64,000 bases of DNA from Flavobacterium sp. NKUCC04_CG (GCF_019345525.1 NZ_JAHKRA010000009.1:62001-126000); one strand, 5' to 3'; shown: positions 16,179-25,438, numbered from the stretch's first letter. Translations and numbers: made by a program. The notes: generated by a model from the letters alone, not told the origin.

Positions 16179-17492
16179 ATGTTAGCAAAACTCAAAACTC
16201 ATATTCAAAATCGGTTCCCAGAATTACAACAAGCCAAGCTCTTGCTGGCGGTAAGCGGTGGAATTGATAGTATAGTGATGCTTCATTTGTTTGCGGAATT
16301 AAAGTTAAACATTTCTGTGGCTCATTGTAATTTTCAGTTGCGTCAAAGTGAAAGTGATAAAGACATGGAATTTGTTAAATCTCTTTGTCTACGCTTGGGA
16401 ATTCCTTTTTTTGGCATTCGTTTTGATACAGAGCAGTATTCTAGAGAAAAGGGACAGTCTATTCAAATTTCCGCTAGAATTTTACGTTACGAATGGTTTG
16501 ATAAACTCTTAGACGAAAATAAATTGGATTATGTGTTGACTGCACATCATTTAGATGATGCTGTCGAAACTTTTTTAATTAATTTTTCGAGGGGAACTGG
16601 TTTAGAAGGTTTGATCGGTATTCCCGAGCAAAATCAAAGAATCATCCGTCCGATGTTGATTTTTTCTCGTGATGAAATAAATGCGCAAGCGCAGGCAATG
16701 GAATGGAGTTGGCGCGAAGATCGTACTAATGCTGAAACCAAATACCTACGCAATAAGATTAGAAAAGAGGTTGTGCCCATTTTTAAAAAGAGCAATCCCG
16801 GTTTTTTAAATTCTTTTGCCAATTCTTTGGTCTATTTAAACGAGGCCAACAGCATGTTGAAAGATGCGTCAAAACAATATTATCAAGAAGTGGTTAAAGA
16901 ATTAGGTGAAAAGCATTTTATTTCGATAATTGCGCTCAAACGACGAAATAATTATTTGGCTTATTTGCATTATTGGCTGCAACCATATGGCTTTAAAGCT
17001 TGGAGTGATATTGACACATTAGTAGAAGGGGCTACGGGAAAGCTGATTTATTCAGATTCTCATGTCTTACTTAAAAATAGAGCGGAATTAATACTGGCAC
17101 CAAAGTCTGCATTAGAAACAGATAATGAAGTTTATTACCTCCAGGAAAACGAAACTATAAAACAACCAATAACTATAAAAAATGAACAACAAAATGAACG
17201 AACCATACTAATAGATAAAAAAATTATTTACGTAGATAAAGATCAATTGAAGTTTCCGTTGTCACTGAGAAGATGGCGTGAAGGAGATTGTTTTTACCCT
17301 TTGGGTATGCGTGGAGCTAAAAAACTAAGTAAGTTCTTTAAAGATGAAAAATACTCACAAATCGATAAAGGCGAAACTTGGATTTTGTGTTCCGAAAACC
17401 AAATTGTATGGATTGTTGGCAATCGAATGGATGATCGATTTAAAGTAAAAAGTACAACTAAAAACATTTTAAAAATACAACTAATACCATGA
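16179..17492 (+). CDS. tilS: tRNA(Ile)-lysidine synthase
   Basis: TilS attaches lysine to C34 of tRNA-Ile(CAU), changing it to read AUA. The N-terminal PP-loop SGGIDS (26-31) binds ATP. The central and C-terminal regions (LRRWREGDCFYPLGMRGAKKLSKFF) match the TilS substrate-binding domains. I chose the ATG at 16179 over an upstream TTG at 16158. The protein has the full normal length of about 437 aa. Its end overlaps the dsbD start by 4 bp (ATGA), showing translational coupling. Confidence 0.95.
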   Translation: MLAKLKTHIQNRFPELQQAKLLLAVSGGIDSIVMLHLFAELKLNISVAHCNFQLRQSESDKDMEFVKSLCLRLGIPFFGIRFDTEQYSREKGQSIQISARILRYEWFDKLLDENKLDYVLTAHHLDDAVETFLINFSRGTGLEGLIGIPEQNQRIIRPMLIFSRDEINAQAQAMEWSWREDRTNAETKYLRNKIRKEVVPIFKKSNPGFLNSFANSLVYLNEANSMLKDASKQYYQEVVKELGEKHFISIIALKRRNNYLAYLHYWLQPYGFKAWSDIDTLVEGATGKLIYSDSHVLLKNRAELILAPKSALETDNEVYYLQENETIKQPITIKNEQQNERTILIDKKIIYVDKDQLKFPLSLRRWREGDCFYPLGMRGAKKLSKFFKDEKYSQIDKGETWILCSENQIVWIVGNRMDDRFKVKSTTKNILKIQLIP

Positions 17493-19447
17493 AAAAATTA
17501 GCTTATTTGCTGCTCTTTTTGGTTTCTATAGTTTCGGTACAGGCACAAATTGTCAATCCGGCTAAATGGAAATCTAAAATTGAAAAGCTTTCAGATACAG
17601 AATATATAATTACGCTTGACGGAACGGTCGAAGGGGATTGGCATATGTATTCTCAATTTACCGCAGAAGGTGGTCCTTTACCTGCAGAATTGTTGTTTAA
17701 CAATGAGAAAGGAAATTATGTTATTGCCGAAAAGGCAAAAGAAAGCACTACAAAAACGGTATATAACGACGTTTTTGAAGTAGATGAAACCTATTTTGAC
17801 GGTCCAGTTCAACTGGTACAAAAAGTAAAATTGACTAATAGCGATTTAAAAACGATTCAGTTGGAATTGTCCTATCAAGTTTGTTTGGATGTCTGTATTA
17901 GTCAGAGTAATTTCTTTGAATTTGACGTAAAAAATTTAACGTCCAAAGAAGTTTTAAACTTTGAAGACTCATCCGATACCGTTGCTAAAACAACAGAAAA
18001 AGCGGTTACAATTACACCGGTTAAGGAAGAGCAGAAAGGATTGTTTAAAATCTTTTTTATCGCGTTTTTATCTGGATTTGCAGCTTTGTTAACTCCTTGT
18101 GTATTCCCGATGATTCCAATGACGGTGAGCTTCTTTACCAAACAAAGTAAAACCCGCGCTAAGGGAATCAGAAATGCCATTTTTTACGGATTGTCTATCA
18201 TTCTAATTTACGTAGTGTTAGGTACTATAGTCACGGCTGTTTTTGGAGCGGATTCGCTTAATGCCTTATCAACCAACGTTTGGTTTAATATCATATTTTT
18301 CGTTTTATTGGTGGTTTTTGCAACCTCCTTTTTAGGCGCATTTGAAATCATGTTGCCCAATTCCTGGGCAAATAAAGTCGATTCTCAGGCCGATCGTGGT
18401 GGGTTTATTGGCATTTTGTTTATGGCGTTAGCTTTGGCGATAGTCTCTTTCTCCTGTACAGGACCGATTGTTGGAACCCTATTGGTAGAAGCGGCATCTA
18501 AAGGAGGAATTGCTCCGATAGTGGGTATGTTAGGATTCTCCACAGCATTGGCTTTGCCGTTTATGTTGTTTGCCATGTTCCCGGGTTGGTTAAATTCGAT
18601 GCCTAAATCAGGTGGATGGTTAAATACGATTAAAGTATCATTAGGATTTTTAGAATTGGCCTTAGCGTTTAAATTCTTGTCTAATGCCGATTTGGTATTG
18701 CAAGCTCATTGGTTAGAAAGAGAGGTTTTCTTAGCTATTTGGATTGCTATTTTTGGTGCTTGGGCTTTATATTTGTTAGGGAAAATCAAATTACCACATG
18801 ATAGTCCAATGGATCATATCTCCGTAGGTCGTTTAGCGATGGCTTTACTGGTAGGTACTTTTACCATTTACTTAATTCCTGGATTATGGGGTGCTCCATT
18901 AAAAATTATTTCTGGATTTCCACCTCCGATGACCTATAGTGAAAGTCCGTATGGAGTAGGTAATTCCAAAGGCGGTGCTGCTGCGACTGATGTAGAATTG
19001 CCCGATGGAGCCAAATTGGGAGCTCATGATTTGGTGGCTTTCACCGATTATCAAAAGGGAATAGACTATGCTAAATCGGTTAATAAACCCGTTTTGTTGG
19101 ATTTCACCGGATTTGCTTGTGTGAATTGTCGTAAAATGGAAGATTATGTATGGTCGGATCCAGAGGTATTAAGCATACTGAAAAAGGATTTCGTACTGAT
19201 ATCACTATATGTTGACGACAAAAAACCTCTACCCGAGGCAGAACAGTATATCTCTCCAGAAACTGGACGAAAAATCAAATCCATCGGAAACAAATGGAGT
19301 GATTTCCAAATCACGCATTACAAAGCCAATGCGCAACCCTATTATGTTGTTTTAGACGCGGATGAAAAACCGTTGAACAGTCCTATTGGTTATACTCCTG
19401 ATGTAGAAACCTATAAGAATTGGTTGTTAGAAGGAAGTAGTAAATAA
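17489..19447 (+). CDS. dsbD: Thiol:disulfide interchange protein DsbD
   Basis: DsbD passes electrons from cytoplasmic thioredoxin to periplasmic proteins. Order: signal peptide (1-19), DsbD-alpha immunoglobulin-like domain with cysteines at 132 and 136, and a membrane part from about 185 to 480 with about eight helices. Cys204 (LTPC) and Cys323 (FSC) form the membrane redox pair. A C-terminal thioredoxin-like domain carries CVNC at 544-547. The length (652 aa) is normal for Bacteroidota. It overlaps tilS by 4 bp and precedes DUF2911. The N-terminal pair is spaced CxxxC and lacks the usual following aromatic-Pro motif. Confidence 0.93.
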   Translation: MKKLAYLLLFLVSIVSVQAQIVNPAKWKSKIEKLSDTEYIITLDGTVEGDWHMYSQFTAEGGPLPAELLFNNEKGNYVIAEKAKESTTKTVYNDVFEVDETYFDGPVQLVQKVKLTNSDLKTIQLELSYQVCLDVCISQSNFFEFDVKNLTSKEVLNFEDSSDTVAKTTEKAVTITPVKEEQKGLFKIFFIAFLSGFAALLTPCVFPMIPMTVSFFTKQSKTRAKGIRNAIFYGLSIILIYVVLGTIVTAVFGADSLNALSTNVWFNIIFFVLLVVFATSFLGAFEIMLPNSWANKVDSQADRGGFIGILFMALALAIVSFSCTGPIVGTLLVEAASKGGIAPIVGMLGFSTALALPFMLFAMFPGWLNSMPKSGGWLNTIKVSLGFLELALAFKFLSNADLVLQAHWLEREVFLAIWIAIFGAWALYLLGKIKLPHDSPMDHISVGRLAMALLVGTFTIYLIPGLWGAPLKIISGFPPPMTYSESPYGVGNSKGGAAATDVELPDGAKLGAHDLVAFTDYQKGIDYAKSVNKPVLLDFTGFACVNCRKMEDYVWSDPEVLSILKKDFVLISLYVDDKKPLPEAEQYISPETGRKIKSIGNKWSDFQITHYKANAQPYYVVLDADEKPLNSPIGYTPDVETYKNWLLEGSSK

Positions 19448-19471
19448 ACGTTATATATAATAAATGTAAAC

Positions 19472-20317
19472 ATGAAAAATAAGATAGCCTTAGTAGCTTT
19501 GATTTTGACTTCCTATTTGGGAACGGCTCAAGTTCAAGTACCTCAGATGAGTACAAAAGCAAAAATCGAACAAGTGGTTGGATTAACCGATATCAGTATT
19601 GAATATACAAGACCCAATATGCGTGGTCGTTCGGTATTCGGTGATTTAGTTCCCTACGGTAGAATGTGGAGAACTGGGGCTAACGTAAATACCATAGTTA
19701 CTTTTAGTGATGATGTTGTGATTGATGGAAAAACGCTTAAAAAGGGAAAATATGCACTTTATACTTTGCCGAAAGCAGAGTCGTGGGATGTGTTTTTCTA
19801 TGCAAATACCAACAATTGGGGATTACCTGAAACTTGGGACGACTCTAAGGTCGCTCTTAAAACAACGGTTAAACCTATTCCTCTGAATAGAAATATCGAA
19901 ACTTTTACTTTAGCGTTTAGCAATGTAAATATTGATGGAGCCGATTTGGAAATCTCTTGGGAGAAAACCATGGTTGCCGTGCATATCGAAGTACCGTCAG
20001 AAAAATTGGCATTAGCCAGTATAGACCAAGTCTTAGCAGGGCCTAAGGCAACAGATTATTTTGCTTCGGCACAATATTACTTCTCGATTAATAAAGACAT
20101 GAATAAGGCTTTAAATTGGATCAATCAAGCGATTGAAATGAGTGGAGCCCAAGTGCCTTACTACTTTTTGCGATTAAAATCGCAAATCCAAGCTAAATTA
20201 GGCGATAAAAAGGGGGCTATTGAAACAGCGAAAAAATCCTTAGAGTTAGCACAAACGGCAAACAATGCCGATTATATTAAAATGAATAAAGACTCCATTT
20301 TAGAATGGTCTAAATAG
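19472..20317 (+). CDS. DUF2911-family exported protein
   Basis: A 281-aa protein with signal peptide MKNKIALVALILTSYLGTAQ. The DUF2911 core follows: STKAKIEQVVGLTDISIEYTRPN, then GRSVFGDLVPYGRMWRTGAN, and DVFFYANTNNWG. Residues 190-281 look like TPR-type helices (KALNWINQAIEM..., KKGAIETAKKSLELA). Its function is unknown; the family is widespread in Bacteroidota and predicted periplasmic. It lies 24 bp after dsbD, so it may be a client of the Dsb system, but the mature part has no cysteine, which argues against that. Confidence 0.82.
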   Translation: MKNKIALVALILTSYLGTAQVQVPQMSTKAKIEQVVGLTDISIEYTRPNMRGRSVFGDLVPYGRMWRTGANVNTIVTFSDDVVIDGKTLKKGKYALYTLPKAESWDVFFYANTNNWGLPETWDDSKVALKTTVKPIPLNRNIETFTLAFSNVNIDGADLEISWEKTMVAVHIEVPSEKLALASIDQVLAGPKATDYFASAQYYFSINKDMNKALNWINQAIEMSGAQVPYYFLRLKSQIQAKLGDKKGAIETAKKSLELAQTANNADYIKMNKDSILEWSK

Positions 20318-20324
20318 ATTACAG

Positions 20325-20349
20325 GGCTGTCGTAAAGACAGCCTTTTTT
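20325..20349 (+). terminator. Terminator of the tilS-dsbD-DUF2911 operon
   Basis: GGCTGTC (20325-20331), loop GTAAA, GACAGCC (20337-20343), then six T residues. Confidence 0.85.
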
Positions 20350-20396
20350 CATCTTAGTAAACCGTATATTCATTTTCCATTTTCTTATTAATAGTT

Positions 20397-20404
20397 TATA
20401 TTTG
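20397..20404 (+). promoter_or_regulatory. -7 box for purB
   Basis: TATATTTG matches TAnnTTTG, 25 bp upstream of the purB ATG and after the preceding terminator. No -33 TTG is seen. Confidence 0.4.
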
Positions 20405-20429
20405 CATCTTAACAACACATCCCTATTTT

Positions 20430-21776
20430 ATGTTAACAGAACTGAATGCTATTTCGCCTATTGATGGTCGATATAGAAATAAAACCAATTCTTTAGCTGC
20501 TTATTTTTCTGAAGAAGCCTTGATTAAATATAGAGTATTAATTGAAATCGAGTACTTTATAGCTTTGTGTCAGATACCTTTGCCACAATTGAAAGGAATT
20601 TCCCCAGACGTATTTCCTGAATTGCGTAAGGTTTATCAAAATTTTACGACAGAAAACGCTTTGGAAATCAAAGAAACAGAGAAGACTACCAATCACGATG
20701 TCAAAGCCGTTGAATACTTTGTCAAAGCCGCTTTTGATCAGTTGGGTTTACAAGCTTATAAAGAGTTTATTCATTTCGGATTAACTTCTCAAGATATAAA
20801 TAATACCGCTATCCCGCTTTCAACGAAAGAGGCTTTTCAAGAGGTTTATATGCCTGTTTTTATAAAATTAGTCAATAAATTGAAGGCGCTGAGTTTGGAG
20901 TGGAAAGATATACCGATGTTGGCTCGTACACATGGACAGCCGGCTTCTCCTACGAGATTAGGTAAGGAAATACACGTTTTTGTTGTGCGCCTGGAAGAAC
21001 AACTCCGCTTGTTAAACAACATTCCTTTTGCTGCAAAATTCGGGGGTGCTACTGGTAACTTTAATGCCCATCATGTAGCCTATCCAAATCTAGACTGGAG
21101 ACAGTTTGGAAATGATTTTGTCGAAGCAAATTTGGGGTTAAAACATTCGTTTCCTACCACTCAAATCGAGCATTATGATCATTTTGCCGCATTCTTTGAT
21201 GCGCTAAAACGAATCAATACCATTATTTTGGATTTGGATAGAGATGTCTGGACTTATGTATCCATGGAGTATTTTAAACAAAAGATTAAAGCAGGGGAGA
21301 TTGGGTCTTCCGCTATGCCACATAAAGTGAATCCGATTGATTTTGAAAATTCAGAAGGTAATTTGGGAATTGCCAATGCTATTTTTGAACATTTATCGGC
21401 CAAATTACCCGTTTCACGTTTGCAAAGAGATTTGACCGATAGTACGGTTTTGCGTAATATTGGGGTGCCTTTTGGACATACACTTATCGCATTTGAAGCT
21501 ACCTTAAAAGGACTGGATAAATTGCTTTTAAACGCAGATAAATTTGCTTTAGACTTGGAAAATAATTGGGCAGTTGTTGCAGAAGCTATTCAAACGATAT
21601 TGAGAAGAGAGGCTTATCCAAATCCTTATGAAGCGCTAAAGGATTTAACTAGAACCAATGCCGTAATAAATAAAGAGTCCATGCATCAATTTATAGATGG
21701 ATTAGCAGTTTCAACAGAAATAAAAGCCGAACTGAAACAAATAACACCAAGTAATTATTTGGGAATAACAGTTTAA
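20430..21776 (+). CDS. purB: Adenylosuccinate lyase
   Basis: PurB acts twice in purine synthesis, splitting fumarate from SAICAR and from adenylosuccinate. The fumarase/aspartase superfamily signature SSAMPHKVNP is at 293-302. The N-terminal LNAISPIDGRYRNKT and the HDVKAVEYFVK and HFGLTSQDINNTA motifs match the E. coli-type PurB class. Length is 448 aa. It is monocistronic, between a -7 box and a long palindrome that ends both it and azurin. Confidence 0.96.
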   Translation: MLTELNAISPIDGRYRNKTNSLAAYFSEEALIKYRVLIEIEYFIALCQIPLPQLKGISPDVFPELRKVYQNFTTENALEIKETEKTTNHDVKAVEYFVKAAFDQLGLQAYKEFIHFGLTSQDINNTAIPLSTKEAFQEVYMPVFIKLVNKLKALSLEWKDIPMLARTHGQPASPTRLGKEIHVFVVRLEEQLRLLNNIPFAAKFGGATGNFNAHHVAYPNLDWRQFGNDFVEANLGLKHSFPTTQIEHYDHFAAFFDALKRINTIILDLDRDVWTYVSMEYFKQKIKAGEIGSSAMPHKVNPIDFENSEGNLGIANAIFEHLSAKLPVSRLQRDLTDSTVLRNIGVPFGHTLIAFEATLKGLDKLLLNADKFALDLENNWAVVAEAIQTILRREAYPNPYEALKDLTRTNAVINKESMHQFIDGLAVSTEIKAELKQITPSNYLGITV

Positions 21777-21811
21777 GCCGATAGGTTAAAAGCCGGAATG
21801 TTTTAAAAAAA

Positions 21812-21839
21812 TATTGGGCATCTTATAAGATGCCCAATA
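21812..21839. terminator. Palindromic terminator between purB and azurin
   Basis: A perfect 28-bp palindrome, TATTGGGCATCTTA mirrored by TAAGATGCCCAATA. It lacks a long T tract, but its position between convergent genes supports a terminator role. Confidence 0.65.
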
Positions 21840-21866
21840 AATTGAATTAATAGTAAATAACCGTCA

Positions 21867-22364
21867 TTACTCCGCAATAATCTCCCCTTTCATTAAGGCG
21901 TAATGTGCAGGAAACGTACACATAAATGGATATGTTCCCGCTTCGGTAATTTTAAATTCAATAGTTGTAGATTCCCCGCCACCTATCGTTTTGGTGTGAG
22001 CAATTATGCTGTTTTTTTCTGATTCTGGTATATAGTCAGTTTCTTTGGCAACAGCAGCTTTTTCTGCAAATGCCGGAATATCAACACCGGTCTTTAAAAC
22101 CACAAAATTGTGCCCCATTATTGCTTTATCCATTTTTCCTATGTGTTTTAACGTAAGTATAATGGTTTCACCTACTGGGACTCTAATTTCTGTTTTGTCA
22201 AATTTCATAGCGTCATCTCCCGATATAGTTACTTCAAAACCCTCTTTTGGCGCACTTACTTCTGAAGTTGCTGTTGCTGCTGGAGTATCCTTCTTTTTAT
22301 CCCCGCATGAACTTAATGAGATGCTAAACAAAGCTAGTGTTGAAATTAAAAGTATTTTTTTCAT
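21867..22364 (-). CDS. Azurin-type blue copper lipoprotein
   Basis: A 165-aa cupredoxin. The lipobox ends SLSSC with Cys20, so the mature protein should be membrane-anchored after a short linker. Type 1 copper ligands are visible: His85 (MGHNF), Cys149, His154 and Met158 in the loop CTFPAHYALM. It would shuttle electrons in the periplasm, for example to a cytochrome oxidase or peroxidase; the partner is not in this window. The upstream region has an Fnr/Crp-like palindrome near a suitable -7 box, which suggests redox or oxygen control. Confidence 0.93.
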   Translation of the reverse strand: MKKILLISTLALFSISLSSCGDKKKDTPAATATSEVSAPKEGFEVTISGDDAMKFDKTEIRVPVGETIILTLKHIGKMDKAIMGHNFVVLKTGVDIPAFAEKAAVAKETDYIPESEKNSIIAHTKTIGGGESTTIEFKITEAGTYPFMCTFPAHYALMKGEIIAE

Positions 22365-22861
22365 AGGGTTTTTGTTTTTTGATTACGATGTAAAATTAAT
22401 TGTATTAATGTGGTAAGGACATGATATTTATCAGGTTATGATATTTTTTTCATTTTTTTTCATATTTATATATACTGCTGTATTCTAAATGGCAGCGCCA
22501 TAATACAAGGTCTTATATCTTTGGTGTAGGCCGACTTGGTTAAGTTTCTCCAACGCGATTTGTCATTTTGATGTGTTCCTTTTTGTCGAAAAGGCGTTTG
22601 CTGACTTCAGGATGAAAGGGCTTGTAGTTTTTTTTAAATTTTTTGAAGTGTCGATCGAATCCTAATTGGGTTTTCCGTTAAAAAACGCTTATTAAATTGC
22701 CTAAAGATTTGATTTTTGAGTAAATTAGTTTAAATTTATTAGGTAGAAAGGCTGCAGAACCACAAGCTTAAATCACAGATTATAAGATTTTTATTGTGAA
22801 GAAAGCGAGTCCGCTATACCGTGATATTCACGAATATTAATTTTTTTAACAAAACTAAAAT
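22365..22861. other. 497-bp divergent intergenic region with three palindromes
   Basis: There is no credible gene here. It holds the upstream regions of azurin (minus) and the DJ-1 gene (plus). On the azurin side is TGAT-N4-ATCA at 22422-22433. Centrally, ATGGC-AGC-GCCAT (22489-22501) lies 14 bp before TATCTTTG (22516-22523). On the DJ-1 side is CGTGA-TAT-TCACG (22820-22832). The distance from TATCTTTG to the DJ-1 ATG is about 340 bp, leaving room for a long leader or a small RNA, neither of which I can confirm. Confidence 0.5.
22391..22433 (-). promoter_or_regulatory. Predicted azurin promoter with Fnr/Crp-like site
   Basis: The minus strand has TAATTTTA (22398-22391), one mismatch from TAnnTTTG, about 27 bp before the ATG. 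TGAT-ATTT-ATCA (22422-22433) has the core of an Fnr site and is centred about 33 bp upstream of the -7 box, close to the -41.5 position used by class II Crp/Fnr activators. Confidence 0.4.
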
Positions 22862-23443
22862 ATGAAAAAACGCGTTTTAATGTTGGCTGGCGATTTTGTA
22901 GAAGATTACGAAGTTATGGTTCCTTTTCAGGCCTTACTTTCGGTAGGTATAGAAGTTGACGTGGTTTGCCCTGGCAAAAAGGCTAATGAGGCTATAGCAA
23001 CGGCAATTCATGATTTTGTAGGTTTTCAAACGTATATGGAATTGCGAGGACATAATTTTATTTTAAACAAAACTTTTTCTGAGGTAAAAATTTCAGATTA
23101 TGATGGGTTGTATGTATGTGGCGGGAGAGCTCCTGAGTACATTCGTTTAAATCCGGACGTTATAAAGTTTGTGCAGTATTTCTTCGAAAAGAATAAACCA
23201 GTAGCGGCAATATGTCATGGGATTCAAATACTAACCGTTGCATCAGTGCTCAAAGGAAGGAAATTAACGGCCTATCCGGCTATTGGGCCAGATATCGTAT
23301 TAGCGGGTGGGCATTATCAAGAAATCGCTGTAGATGCCGCTTTTACGGATGGCAATTTAACCACATCTCCTGCATGGCCAGGACACCCAGCGATATTGAA
23401 GGAATTTTATAAAATGCTGGGAATTGCCATTGTGAAAAATTAA
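22862..23443 (+). CDS. DJ-1/PfpI-family protein
   Basis: A 193-aa flavodoxin-like protein. The nucleophile elbow is AICHG with Cys118, and acidic residues near 14-17 (DFVEDYE) occupy the place of the conserved Glu. The family includes PfpI-type proteases, glyoxalase/deglycase-like enzymes and chaperone-like proteins, and the activity cannot be told from sequence. TSPAWPGHPAILKEF at the C-terminus is typical of this subgroup. It is alone in its unit, preceded by a long gap with palindromes and followed 86 bp later by nadC. Confidence 0.85.
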   Translation: MKKRVLMLAGDFVEDYEVMVPFQALLSVGIEVDVVCPGKKANEAIATAIHDFVGFQTYMELRGHNFILNKTFSEVKISDYDGLYVCGGRAPEYIRLNPDVIKFVQYFFEKNKPVAAICHGIQILTVASVLKGRKLTAYPAIGPDIVLAGGHYQEIAVDAAFTDGNLTTSPAWPGHPAILKEFYKMLGIAIVKN

Positions 23444-23529
23444 AAGGATTGCTATTGTTGTTACAGACTTGTAAAAGGGGCTGATGAAGTGCAAAACATT
23501 TCTTATTTTAGCAAAACTAAATTAATACC

Positions 23530-24390
23530 ATGATTACAGAGAAACAATTTCAAGAAGAGTTAGCTATCATCATAAAAAATGCTCTAAGAGAAGATATTGG
23601 AGACGGAGACCACAGTTCGTTGGCTTGTATACCAGCAACAGCTATGGGAAAAGCCAGATTGTTGGTTAAGGAGGAGGGAATTTTAGCTGGGGTAGCATTT
23701 GCGAAAATGATTTTTAATTATGTCGATCCGAATTTGGAGGTTAAAGTTTTAATAAATGATGGAACTGCTGTAAAAGTAGGCGATGAAGCATTTTTGGTAT
23801 CGGGTAAATCCCAATCGATACTCAAAGCGGAGCGCTTGGTTTTAAATTCGATGCAGCGCATGAGTGCCATAGCTACTAAAACAAAAGTTTTTGTAGATTT
23901 ATTAGAAGGCACGTCAACCAAAATATTGGATACGCGGAAAACGACTCCCGGTATTAGAGCAATCGAAAAGTGGGCCGTTAAAATTGCCGGTGGTGAAAAT
24001 CATCGTTTTGCGTTGTATGATATGATTATGCTAAAGGATAACCACATCGATTTTGCAGGTGGTATTGCTCAGGCGATTCAAAAAACAAATGCATATTTAA
24101 AAACCAATGATAAAGATTTAAAAATAATAGTAGAAGCGAGGTCACTTGATGAGGTACGTCAGATTTTGGAACAAGACGGAGTTTATCGTATTCTATTAGA
24201 TAATATGGATTATGACACGACCAAAAAAGCGGTAGCTATGATTCAGGGACGTTGTCAGACCGAATCGTCTGGAAACATAGACCAAACGACCGTAAGAGAA
24301 TATGCCTTATGTGGTGTCGATTTTGTTTCTTCTGGAGCTTTAACTCATTCTGTATACAATATGGATTTGAGTTTAAAAGCAGTTTTATAA
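23530..24390 (+). CDS. nadC: Nicotinate-nucleotide pyrophosphorylase (carboxylating)
   Basis: NadC (quinolinate phosphoribosyltransferase) makes nicotinate mononucleotide from quinolinate and PRPP in NAD synthesis. Recognisable segments are EDIGDGDHSS, DTRKTTPGIRAIEKWAVKIAGGENHRFALYDMIMLKDNH and the terminal VDFVSSGALTHS. Length is 286 aa. The YihY-like membrane protein starts 21 bp after its stop, so the two are probably cotranscribed. The AT-rich upstream region has a near-consensus box, TATTTTAG. Confidence 0.96.
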   Translation: MITEKQFQEELAIIIKNALREDIGDGDHSSLACIPATAMGKARLLVKEEGILAGVAFAKMIFNYVDPNLEVKVLINDGTAVKVGDEAFLVSGKSQSILKAERLVLNSMQRMSAIATKTKVFVDLLEGTSTKILDTRKTTPGIRAIEKWAVKIAGGENHRFALYDMIMLKDNHIDFAGGIAQAIQKTNAYLKTNDKDLKIIVEARSLDEVRQILEQDGVYRILLDNMDYDTTKKAVAMIQGRCQTESSGNIDQTTVREYALCGVDFVSSGALTHSVYNMDLSLKAVL

Positions 24391-24411
24391 GTTTTTTAAA
24401 AACAGCAATTC

Positions 24412-25311
24412 GTGTCGAAAGAAATAGAGGATAAGATAGATAAAATACCGGTAATAAATAAGGTGATGGGTTTTGTGAAAACCATTAAACTACCAAAATT
24501 GGAAGGGTATTCACTATACGATTTGTTAGAATTATATATTACGGGTATCGTAAAAGGAGCCTTTTCGTATCGAGCAGGATCGATTGCCTTTAGTTTTTTT
24601 ATGGCGCTCTTTCCATTTGCCCTTTTTATTCTTAATTTGATTCCGTATATTCCTTTAGATAATTTTCAGGCCGATTTTATGCAATTTATTGCCAGCTCTG
24701 TGCCGCCTAATACCTACGAAGCCATATCGTCTATTTTGGATGATATTATGAATAACAGCTATAAATCCTTGTTGTCATCAGGATTTTTATTGTCTATTTT
24801 TTTGATGGCAAACGGAGTTTTTGCCATAATAGGCGGATTTGAGTCCTCTTACCATATCACCATCTCACACAGTCTTTTTCGACAGTATTTGCTAGCCCTG
24901 GGTTTGTCTATTATGCTGTCTTTTATGTTGATTATCACGGTAGCGGTGTTTGTGGTTTTGGAGGTGATTATGCACAGTATTATGGATATGGAAATTTGGT
25001 TGCAATGGGCGAGAAATTTATTTTTGTTATTTGTAATCTTAATGGTCACTTCTACTTTGTATAAATTTGGAGCCAAGGAAATGCAAAAAGTATCCTTTAT
25101 ATCTGTAGGGTCTGTTTTTACAACGGTATTGTATGTGTTTACTTCCTATTTCTTTGGAATATATGTTTTAAGATTTGCACGCTACAATGAATTGTATGGT
25201 TCTATTGGCACATTGTTAGTTTTAATGTTTTATATTTGGATAAACTGCATGATTTTGCTGTTGGGCTTTGAATTAAATGCATCTATTAGTAAATTAAAAC
25301 AAAAAAAATAG
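24412..25311 (+). CDS. YihY/BrkB-family integral membrane protein
   Basis: A 299-aa inner-membrane protein with about six transmembrane helices and the family motif region FSYRAGSIAFSFFMALFPF. YihY/UPF0761 proteins were once called RNase BN, which is no longer accepted; some have been proposed to be transporters. The start is GTG (24412), as no ATG is in frame nearby. It follows nadC by 21 bp. No partner gene hints at a substrate. Confidence 0.87.
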   Translation: MSKEIEDKIDKIPVINKVMGFVKTIKLPKLEGYSLYDLLELYITGIVKGAFSYRAGSIAFSFFMALFPFALFILNLIPYIPLDNFQADFMQFIASSVPPNTYEAISSILDDIMNNSYKSLLSSGFLLSIFLMANGVFAIIGGFESSYHITISHSLFRQYLLALGLSIMLSFMLIITVAVFVVLEVIMHSIMDMEIWLQWARNLFLLFVILMVTSTLYKFGAKEMQKVSFISVGSVFTTVLYVFTSYFFGIYVLRFARYNELYGSIGTLLVLMFYIWINCMILLLGFELNASISKLKQKK

Positions 25312-25312
25312 T

Positions 25313-25320
25313 TATATTTG
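25313..25320 (+). promoter_or_regulatory. -7 box upstream of the DUF2147 gene
   Basis: TATATTTG matches TAnnTTTG directly after the YihY stop codon, giving a leader of about 115 nt. Confidence 0.35.
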
Positions 25321-25438
25321 AGTAAGGTCAAGTGTAAAATAAATTTTCAGGTTAGGAGTCCAATGAATACCTATTGATAAGGTTGAGGTTAAAATAACTT
25401 TGATTAAAAAATAAAGAAACAACCATAAATACATACAT

